DNA of 13,400 bases. It comes from Pseudomonadota bacterium (GTDB lineage: Bacteria; Pseudomonadota; Gammaproteobacteria; Pseudomonadales; UBA5518). The notes beneath the pieces were generated by a model that searched no databases, was not told the origin of the DNA, and saw only the letters and a list, made by a program, of their open reading frames with translations. The position numbers were made by a program, and so were the translations under genes. Positions 1-5,108 of this stretch are shown in pieces (the stretch's first letter is position 1; the number at the start of each line of letters is the position of its first letter). Where the stretch lies: positions 1 to 13,400 of the forward strand of contig CAUJIL010000222.1 in assembly GCA_963204845.1 (NCBI GenBank). Direction: 5' to 3'.

Positions 1-295
1 CCGTGAGCGGCAACACGCCGAGCAGGCGCAGCACGCGCGTCCAGCGCCCGCGTGGCGGCGCCGCGACGGAGCGCGCGCGCGCCGGAGCGGCTCTGCCCGC
101 ACCATGGCCACGCCGCCCGGCACCTTGCGCCGTGCCGGGACGTCCGGCACGGGTGCCACGTGGCGCCGCCGGGCGCCCCGGCGCGCCGCGTTTCGGCAGC
201 GATGCGCGCGTCGCGGCGGCCGGACGCGCGCCGTTCGCGCGCGAACGCGCGTTGCGAGCGCGGGCGGTGCGCGGCGTGGCAGGGGGTCTGGGCAT
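1..295 (-). CDS. Probable 5' end of an unidentified gene (basic, disordered N-terminus; partial)
   Basis: An open frame starts at an ATG on the minus strand at 295 and stays open for 98 codons to the left edge. The peptide begins MPRPPATPRTARARN and is almost entirely Arg, Ala, Pro and Gly. Near the edge it becomes amphipathic to hydrophobic (GRWTRVLRLLGVLPLT), as at the start of a transmembrane helix. A long basic cytoplasmic tail followed by a membrane anchor is typical of bitopic inner-membrane proteins such as bifunctional penicillin-binding proteins, but no family motif is present. The start has no clear Shine-Dalgarno sequence. The gene would be divergent from the oxidoreductase at 414. 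The opposite strand is also open but gives only a compositionally biased peptide. That this is coding is a moderate guess; its function is unknown. Confidence 0.4.
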   Translation of the reverse strand, partial: MPRPPATPRTARARNARSRANGARPAAATRASLPKRGAPGRPAAPRGTRAGRPGTAQGAGRRGHGAGRAAPARARSVAAPPRGRWTRVLRLLGVLPLT

Positions 296-352
296 AGGGT
301 GCGGACACGGCTGCTGACCCGACAAGGGTAGCCGATCAACACACCCGCGCTA

Positions 353-381
353 GTGACTTCGATCGATGCGCCGTCTACGCT
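353..381 (+). promoter_or_regulatory. Candidate sigma70 promoter for the oxidoreductase-transporter pair
   Basis: GTGACT at 353-358 (4 of 6 matches to TTGACA) is separated by exactly 17 bp from TACGCT at 376-381 (3 of 6 matches to TATAAT). Transcription would start near 388, leaving a leader of about 26 nt before the ATG at 414. The gap 296-413 between the two divergent starts holds no other clear signal. The match is weak, so this is only a candidate. Confidence 0.25.
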
Positions 382-413
382 GAACGCGGCCCTGACCCCG
401 ATGGAGAGCGCCG

Positions 414-1451
414 ATGACCGCGACCGTGCTGCCCGAACTGAGCTGCTACCTGCTGCCCGGTCACACCACGACTCCGGCCGACGCAATCGCCGAGGCTCGG
501 CTCGCCGAGGAGCTCGGCCTGGGCAAGGTGTGGATGTCCGAGCGCTTCGATGTGAAGGACGCCGGCGTGATCTGCGCCGCGGCGCTGGCGGTGACCTCGC
601 GCATCCACGTCGCGACGGCCGCGACCAACATCCACACCCGCCATCCGCTGGTGCTCGCCACGATGTGCAGTTCCCTGCACTACCTCTCGGGAGGGCGCTT
701 CGAGCTGGGACTCGCGCGCGGTGTGGCGATCCGCAACCAGCTGATGGGTCTGCCGCAGGTCGGCAACGCGCGCCTCGCCGAGGGGGTGGCGTTGCTGCGC
801 AAGCTCTGGCGCGGCGAGATGGTGCTGGGACACGACGGCGAGATGGGCAAGCTGCCGTACGCGCACATGGGCAACTGGATGCGCGCGGAGATTCCGGTGC
901 ACTTCGTCGGCTTCGGGCCGAAGAGCCTGCGCTTCGCAGGCGCCCACTTCGACGGCGTGCATCTGCACACCTTCCTCAGCCACGCGGGGCTCGCCCGGGC
1001 GCGCGCGCTGGTGCGCCAAGGCGCCAGCGACGCCGGACGCGACCCGGATGCGGTGAAGATCTGGTCGGTGCTCGCCACGGCGGTCGATCCAACACCCGAG
1101 GACCGCTTGCGCAAGCTGATCGCGCGGATGGCAACCTACATGCAGGCGCCCGGGTACATCGAGCCATTGCTGGCGCTGAACGGCTGGGATCCCGCCGTGC
1201 TCGCGCGTTTTCGCGCCAGCGAGGTCGTGAAGTCGATCCCCGGTGGCATCGACAGCGTCGCCACGCTGGAGCAGCTCGAACAGATCGCCGGGCTGATCCC
1301 GTCCGACTGGCTGCCCGCCGCGGTCGGCACGCCCGCCGCATGCGCCACTGCCTGGAAGGCCGAACTCGCGGCCGGCGCCGATGGCATCGTGATCCACGGC
1401 TCGACCCCGCAGGAATTCGCTCCGGCGCTCGCCGCGTACCGCGCGGCGTAG
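414..1451 (+). CDS. LLM-class flavin/F420-dependent oxidoreductase
   Basis: 345 residues with the features of the bacterial luciferase-like monooxygenase superfamily (TIM barrel). These include an N-terminal strand leading into ELGLGKVWMSERFD, a TNIHTRHPLVLA segment, and SGGRFELGLARG, the usual LLM phosphate and cofactor-binding region. The pattern most resembles the family labelled probable F420-dependent oxidoreductase, MSMEG_2249 type; this is recognised from memory, not searched. Such enzymes use F420H2 or reduced FMN to reduce or oxygenate small organic substrates in the cytoplasm; the substrate cannot be read from sequence. The ATG at 414 is supported by GGAGAG at 403-408, 5 nt upstream. 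The stop is 16 nt before the transporter gene, so the two are probably co-transcribed. The fold call is secure, the cofactor is not. Confidence 0.85.
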   Translation: MTATVLPELSCYLLPGHTTTPADAIAEARLAEELGLGKVWMSERFDVKDAGVICAAALAVTSRIHVATAATNIHTRHPLVLATMCSSLHYLSGGRFELGLARGVAIRNQLMGLPQVGNARLAEGVALLRKLWRGEMVLGHDGEMGKLPYAHMGNWMRAEIPVHFVGFGPKSLRFAGAHFDGVHLHTFLSHAGLARARALVRQGASDAGRDPDAVKIWSVLATAVDPTPEDRLRKLIARMATYMQAPGYIEPLLALNGWDPAVLARFRASEVVKSIPGGIDSVATLEQLEQIAGLIPSDWLPAAVGTPAACATAWKAELAAGADGIVIHGSTPQEFAPALAAYRAA

Positions 1452-1467
1452 CCGGACCCGACCACGG

Positions 1468-3252
1468 ATGCCACCCACAGCCGGCATCGGGGCTGCAACC
1501 CGGCGCCACGCGCGGCGCGAGTTCACGCTGCGCGCGCTGCGCCTGGCCGGCCCGTACTGGAACTCGGCGCGCAAATGGCGCGTGCGCGGCGCGACCGGCG
1601 CGCTGCTGCTGCTGACGCTGGCGCAGGTCGCACTGGCGGTCTGGACCAACTACTGGCATCGCGAACTGTTCGACGCGCTGGAGGCGCGTTCGGTCGCCGA
1701 CGTGCTGCGCCAGGTCGCGGTGTTCGCGCTGATCTTCGCGGTGACGCTCGCGGTCACGGCCGTGCACCTGATGGTCAAGCGCTGGCTGCAGCTCGACTGG
1801 CGGCGCTGGCTGACGGATCGGGTGATCGGTCGCTGGATGGCGACTGGCCGCCATTACCGGTTGCTGTTCACCGCCGGCGAGCACGACAACCCGGACGGGC
1901 GCATCGCCGAGGACATCCGCATCTTCACCGAGACCACGATCGCGCTGGCCCACACGCTGGTGTTCTCGCTGCTGATGCTCGGCTCGTTCATCGAGATCCT
2001 GTGGAGCGTCTCGGGCTCGCTGCACGTGCCGGGCACCTCGCTGCACGTGCCGGGCTATCTGGTCTGGCTTGCGTTTATCTATGCGGGCAGCGGCACGCTG
2101 CTCGGCTGGAGTTTCGGACGCCCGCTGGTGCGCACGACCAACGCGCTGCAGACCGCCGAGGCGGACTTCCGCTTCGGCCTGGCGCACGCGCGCGAGCACT
2201 CCGAGGCGATCGCCCTGCTGCACGGCGAGCCGCTGGAGCGCGCGAACGCGACCAGTCGCTTCCAGCGTATCGCGCGCACCTGGTACCGCCAGTCGCGCGC
2301 GTACATGGGCATCGTGTCGTTCTCGACCGGCTACGGTGCGCTGCTGCCCGTGTTTCCGATCCTGGTCGCGGCACCGCAGTACATATCCGGCGCGATCTCG
2401 CTGGGCGTGCTGATGCAGGCGGCGCAGGCGTTCCAGCGGCTCACGTCGGCGCTGTCATGGCCGGTGGACAACCTCGGCGACATGGCGCGCACGCGCGCCT
2501 CGATCGATCGCGTGCTGTCACTGTACGAGGACATGGAGCGCCTCGACGCCGAGGCACGCGTTCCCGACGGCCACCGCATCACGATCGAGCGCGCGCCGAA
2601 CGCGCGGCTCGCGACGCGTGCACTGTGCATCGCCGAACCCGACGGCCGCATCGTGCTCGAGCGGCTGGACCTCGAGATCCGTCGCGGCGAGCGCGTGCTG
2701 GTGGCCGGCGACCCGGCAGTGACCAGCGCGCTGTTCAAGGTGCTGGGCGGACTGTGGCCGTGGGGCAGCGGTCGCGTGCTGCTGCCGGAGGACGGCGCAG
2801 TGCTGTTCGTTCCGCAGCGTCCGTTCCTGCCCGAAGGCACGCTGCGCCACGCCTTGTGCTACCCGCACGCGGTGGACGCCTGCGGCGAGGAAGCGATCCT
2901 GCGCGCGCTCGAGTGCTCGGGCTGCGCGTGGCTCGCGCCACGGCTGGACGAGAGCGACAACTGGGAACAGGCGCTGCCGCTGCGCGCGCAGCAGCGGCTC
3001 GGGTTCGCGCGCGTGCTGCTGCGCCGCCCGGCGTGGATCCTGCTCGAGGAAGCCACCGATGCCTTCGACCCGCGCGGCGAACGGCTGATCCTCGAGATGC
3101 TGCGCCACGAATTGCCGAACAGCGCGCTGCTGACCATCAGCTTCCACAGCGGACTCGAGGCGCTGCACGACCGCAAGATCGTGCTGAACCGGCTGATCGA
3201 AACGCGCTTTCTGTTCAACGGCCAGCGCGTGAACGGCACCTCGCCTCACTGA
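1468..3252 (+). CDS. YddA/SbmA-like ABC transporter, permease-ATPase fusion with a degenerate ATPase domain
   Basis: 594 residues. Residues about 20-350 form the permease typical of the YddA/SbmA-BacA group (COG4178-like). Hallmarks include YWNSARKW, WTNYWHRELFDALE, NPDGRIAEDIRIF, PGYLVWLAFIYAGSGTLLG, EADFRFGLAHAREHSEAIAL and SWPVDNLGDMARTRASIDRV. Residues about 368-585 form an ABC nucleotide-binding domain, but key motifs are eroded. The Walker A position reads GDPAVTSA (414-421), without Gly, Lys or Ser/Thr. The signature reads LPLRAQ (503-508) in place of LSxGEQ. Walker B has Glu527 where Asp is expected. The Q-loop (Gln450), catalytic-position Glu528 and switch His560 are retained. The frame is intact, so this is not simple decay. 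The start lies 16 nt after the oxidoreductase stop and has no strong Shine-Dalgarno. The family lies in the inner membrane; SbmA/BacA members import peptides. Substrate unknown. Confidence 0.88.
   Translation: MPPTAGIGAATRRHARREFTLRALRLAGPYWNSARKWRVRGATGALLLLTLAQVALAVWTNYWHRELFDALEARSVADVLRQVAVFALIFAVTLAVTAVHLMVKRWLQLDWRRWLTDRVIGRWMATGRHYRLLFTAGEHDNPDGRIAEDIRIFTETTIALAHTLVFSLLMLGSFIEILWSVSGSLHVPGTSLHVPGYLVWLAFIYAGSGTLLGWSFGRPLVRTTNALQTAEADFRFGLAHAREHSEAIALLHGEPLERANATSRFQRIARTWYRQSRAYMGIVSFSTGYGALLPVFPILVAAPQYISGAISLGVLMQAAQAFQRLTSALSWPVDNLGDMARTRASIDRVLSLYEDMERLDAEARVPDGHRITIERAPNARLATRALCIAEPDGRIVLERLDLEIRRGERVLVAGDPAVTSALFKVLGGLWPWGSGRVLLPEDGAVLFVPQRPFLPEGTLRHALCYPHAVDACGEEAILRALECSGCAWLAPRLDESDNWEQALPLRAQQRLGFARVLLRRPAWILLEEATDAFDPRGERLILEMLRHELPNSALLTISFHSGLEALHDRKIVLNRLIETRFLFNGQRVNGTSPH
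2017..2058 (+). repeat. 21-bp in-frame tandem duplication inside the transporter gene
   Basis: Two adjacent 21-bp units (2017-2037 and 2038-2058) share their first 18 bases exactly and encode SLHVPGT followed by SLHVPGY (residues 184-197), in the loop just before the conserved PGYLVW helix. Because 21 is a multiple of three the frame is kept. Related proteins usually have a loop of comparable length here, so part of the peptide similarity could be coincidence, but the codon-level identity points to a recent duplication or slippage event. Confidence 0.6.
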
Positions 3253-4358
3253 AAACGCGGCGGCAGCCACCCGCGCTCGACGCAGTCGCGGAAGCTCCAC
3301 GCCGGCGTGGTCTCGGTGCGATAACTCCAGAAGAACCAGCCACGATAGTGTTCGAAGGCGAGCAGCTGTGCGGCTGCATAGCCGCGGTACGCCACGTCCT
3401 CCTGGAAACGGTCCATGCGTTCCAGCGCATGGTTGTACGGTCCCGGCGCCCACAGCGAGACGACCTTCAGGTCCAGCCCCAGGCTCCATTCGCCGGCGAT
3501 CGCAGGCACCCCGAGATCGCGCTGGATCTGCAGCGCCTCGTCACGCCACTGCAGCCCGCCCTTGTGCATGTGCCCGTGGATGTCCATGTCGATGTCGGCG
3601 CGGTCGAAGCACTGGTAGCGGTGCACGTCGAACAGCACGTTGGCGAAGCCCGGCTCCTGGAACAAGCCGAGGAACTCCCGGTGCGAACGGAAGCCGTCAT
3701 GGAACACCACCGCGACCTCCTGCGGCGTGCAGTGCGCGCGGACCGCCCGGTTGGCGCGCCGGTAGTAGTCCTTCAGCAGTCCGGTCGGCACGTCCCAGCG
3801 CGGCTCGTTCAGCACCTCGATCGCGTGCAGGCAACGCCGACCCCGGTAGCGCGCGGCGAGCCGACCGAGCACCTCGACCGAATGCGCCAGATAGTCTTCG
3901 CGCGTGTGCCATTCGCAGACGTCCTTGATGCCGCCATTGTCGAAACCGTTCTGGCAGCCCGGCGCCGCGTGCAGGTCGAGCATTACGCGCAGTCCGAACT
4001 CCTCGGCCCACCCGAGCGCGCGGTCGAGCACCTCGATGCCACCCTCGACGAAGGGATGCGGGTTCGCTCCGTACGCGGCATGCCACGGGTACGGCGGCCC
4101 GAAGATCCAGTGCCCCAGCGGGATGCGCACGGCATCGATGCCGCGTTCGGCGAGCCAGGCGAAGTCCTCGCGCGTGATGAAGCTGTCCCAGTGCGCGCGC
4201 AGCAGCCGTGGCGCCTCGGCCCCGAGTTCCGCGCACCACGAGGTTTCGTCGGTGGCCGCGAGACCGGCGAACAGGCTTGGCCTCATCCATTTCTCGAGCA
4301 CCAGCCAACCGCCCAGGTTGACGCCGCGCAGCCGCCGGTCGCTCATTGCGTCGATCAT
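3246..4358 (-). CDS. Glycoside hydrolase family 5, exo-beta-1,3-glucanase-like, cytoplasmic
   Basis: 370 residues resembling GH5 subfamily 9, the fungal EXG1-type exo-beta-1,3-glucanases. It opens with RLRGVNLGGWLVLEKWMRPSLF and carries DAVRIPLGHW (75-84), DLHAAPGCQNGFDNGG (128-143), the acid/base Glu185 in LNEP, HDGF (220-223), DVHRYQ (244-249) and the nucleophile Glu290 in GEW. The expected reaction is release of glucose from the non-reducing end of beta-1,3-glucans. There is no signal peptide or membrane segment, so it should act in the cytoplasm, unlike the secreted fungal enzymes. The start at 4358 is fixed by AGGAGG 7 nt upstream and by the family's N-terminal motif; an open frame continues further upstream but only through other genes and repeats. 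The last 7 bp overlap the convergent transporter gene. Its neighbour glucan synthase suggests a shared beta-glucan substrate. Confidence 0.9.
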   Translation of the reverse strand: MIDAMSDRRLRGVNLGGWLVLEKWMRPSLFAGLAATDETSWCAELGAEAPRLLRAHWDSFITREDFAWLAERGIDAVRIPLGHWIFGPPYPWHAAYGANPHPFVEGGIEVLDRALGWAEEFGLRVMLDLHAAPGCQNGFDNGGIKDVCEWHTREDYLAHSVEVLGRLAARYRGRRCLHAIEVLNEPRWDVPTGLLKDYYRRANRAVRAHCTPQEVAVVFHDGFRSHREFLGLFQEPGFANVLFDVHRYQCFDRADIDMDIHGHMHKGGLQWRDEALQIQRDLGVPAIAGEWSLGLDLKVVSLWAPGPYNHALERMDRFQEDVAYRGYAAAQLLAFEHYRGWFFWSYRTETTPAWSFRDCVERGWLPPRFQ

Positions 4359-4365
4359 CGTGTTC

Positions 4366-4371
4366 CCTCCT
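4366..4371 (-). promoter_or_regulatory. Ribosome binding site of the GH5 gene
   Basis: On the minus strand AGGAGG lies 7 nt before the ATG at 4358. It selects this start over a second in-frame ATG at 4346 and over the long upstream extension of the open frame. Confidence 0.8.
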
Positions 4372-4388
4372 CGTCCTTGCGTCACAAG

Positions 4389-4396
4389 TCTATACT
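4389..4396. promoter_or_regulatory. Candidate overlapping divergent -10 elements
   Basis: A small AT-rich patch between the GH5 gene and the small membrane protein gene contains TATACT on the plus strand (4391-4396, 5 of 6 matches to TATAAT) and TATAGA on the minus strand (4394 down to 4389). Neither has a convincing -35 at 16-18 bp. The position, between two divergent starts in otherwise GC-rich DNA, is what makes it plausible. Confidence 0.25.
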
Positions 4397-4435
4397 GCGC
4401 CACCCGAAGTACCGTCGTCCGCCGTGCCCGATGCG

Positions 4436-4903
4436 ATGAACGAGCTCCCCCCGCCCCGCCACCCGCGCTGGCATCGCGGCGCGCTGCTCGCGCTCGCGAC
4501 CGCCGCCTGGCTGGGCGCGCTGTACGCGCTGCGCTTCGGGTGGGTGGAGATTGCGGCCGAAGCGGACCCATGCCTGCGCGCGCTGCGCTCGCCGGCGTGC
4601 CGGCTGCGCGCGGGTTTCGGGCTGCTGGTTCACCTGCAACTGTTCGGCACCGCGGCAATCGTGCTGGCGCTGGCCGCGCACCTGCGCCTGGGGCGCTGGC
4701 GCCTGCCGTGCGCGCTGCTCGCGCTGTGGCTCGCGCTGCTTGCGCTGGTGCTCTACAACGTGCGCTACGGCGCACCCGCGGCCGTGATCGCCTTGCTCGC
4801 GCTCGCCGACCTCGACGTGTTCCGTGACGGCACCACCCGTAGGTCCGGGCTGTGCCCGGACATGTTCGGCCGCAGGCCGAACCTACGCGGACATCGCTCG
4901 TAG
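4436..4903 (+). CDS. Small multi-pass membrane protein with a repeat-derived C-terminus
   Basis: 155 residues. Four hydrophobic stretches are visible at about 15-34, 61-81, 89-108 and 112-126, with a short N-terminal tail rich in Pro, His and Arg and two Cys (46, 55) in the first loop. No known family is recognised. The ATG at 4436 places the start just before the first helix; a GTG at 4424 in the same frame is an alternative. Neither has a good Shine-Dalgarno. Residues 135-155 (beginning RRSGLCPD) are encoded by a complete REP doublet, and the stop TAG (4901-4903) is the GTAG head of the next doublet. The natural protein probably ended near residue 134. It is divergent from the GH5 gene and convergent with the GH17 gene. 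Coding use and GC pattern look real, function unknown. Confidence 0.6.
   Translation: MNELPPPRHPRWHRGALLALATAAWLGALYALRFGWVEIAAEADPCLRALRSPACRLRAGFGLLVHLQLFGTAAIVLALAAHLRLGRWRLPCALLALWLALLALVLYNVRYGAPAAVIALLALADLDVFRDGTTRRSGLCPDMFGRRPNLRGHRS
4838..4887 (+). repeat. REP doublet (REPIN-like), copy 1, inside a coding frame
   Basis: 50 bp bounded by CGTAGG and its inverse CCTACG. Inside are two different hairpins: arm A, TCCGGGC-TGT-GCCCGGA, and arm B, GTTCGGCC-GCA-GGCCGAAC, joined by a few bases including CATG. The GTAG head pointing outward on each arm is the hallmark of REP elements linked to REP-associated tyrosine transposases (RAYTs). This copy is translated as part of the upstream membrane protein. 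Confidence 0.85.
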
Positions 4904-4953
4904 GTCCGGGCTGTGCCCGGACACGAATTGTTCGGCCGCAGGCCGAACCTACG
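4899..4953 (+). repeat. REP doublet (REPIN-like), copy 2
   Basis: 55 bp with the same A-then-B arrangement and outer CGTAGG/CCTACG ends as copy 1, but with a longer junction (ACGAATT) between the arms. Its first TAG (4901-4903) is the stop codon of the small membrane protein gene. It is followed by the perfect 10-bp palindrome GAACATGTTC at 4955-4964. Confidence 0.85.
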
Positions 4954-4960
4954 GGAACAT

Positions 4961-5008
4961 GTTCGACCGCGCGCGAAACGGCGCGGCACGTTCGACCGCA
5001 CGCGAGAC
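4961..5008. repeat. Two degenerate 19-bp direct repeats between REP doublets
   Basis: Segments 4961-4979 and 4990-5008 both begin GTTCGACCGC and match at 17 of 19 positions. They resemble the left half of arm B but the right half no longer pairs well, so they look like eroded single REPs. The stretch up to 5022 holds no gene. Confidence 0.5.
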
Positions 5009-5022
5009 GACGGGCGGATTCT

Positions 5023-5077
5023 CGTAGGTCCGGGCTGTGCCCGGACATGAATTGTTCGGCCACAGGCCGAACCTACG
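5023..5077 (+). repeat. REP doublet (REPIN-like), copy 3
   Basis: 55 bp, same orientation and arm order as copies 1 and 2. The junction is ATGAATT, and arm B has loop ACA in place of GCA. It is followed, as copy 2 is, by GAACATGTTC (5079-5088), which suggests copy 2 or 3 arose by local duplication together with its flank. Confidence 0.85.
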
Positions 5078-5084
5078 GGAACAT

Positions 5085-5108
5085 GTTCGGCCGCAGGCCG
5101 AACCTACG
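5085..5108 (-). repeat. Single REP (arm B), copy 4, supplying a stop codon
   Basis: One arm-B hairpin, GTTCGGCC-GCA-GGCCGAAC, plus CTACG, with its GTAG head facing the GH17 gene. Read on the minus strand, the head gives the TAG (5106-5104) that ends the GH17 protein. The whole array 4838-5108 lies between convergent genes, where such hairpins could help end transcription or stabilise mRNA 3' ends. Confidence 0.8.

Noticed and set aside
3..317. Plus-strand open frame at the left edge (104 codons)
   Set aside because: The peptide is biased composition with no membrane or domain pattern. The opposite strand gives a more plausible start and a hydrophobic segment at the edge.
1468..3252. Transporter as the NdvA-type exporter of the glucan
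   Set aside because: Its permease motifs are of the YddA/SbmA group, not the NdvA/ChvA exporter type. It faces the glucan genes from the other strand and its ATPase is degenerate.
1575..4439. 954-codon plus-strand frame overlapping the transporter and GH5 genes
   Set aside because: It is out of frame with the transporter and antisense to GH5, with no recognisable domain.
4359..5063. N-terminal extension of the GH5 gene to an upstream start at 5063
   Set aside because: The extension would run through REP DNA and antisense to the membrane protein gene, and the AGGAGG and family N-terminus both mark 4358 as the start.
4838..5108. CRISPR array or insertion-sequence ends
   Set aside because: Hairpin units are irregularly spaced with repeated, not unique, sequence between them. 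No transposase or target duplication is seen, and the GTAG heads fit REP elements better.
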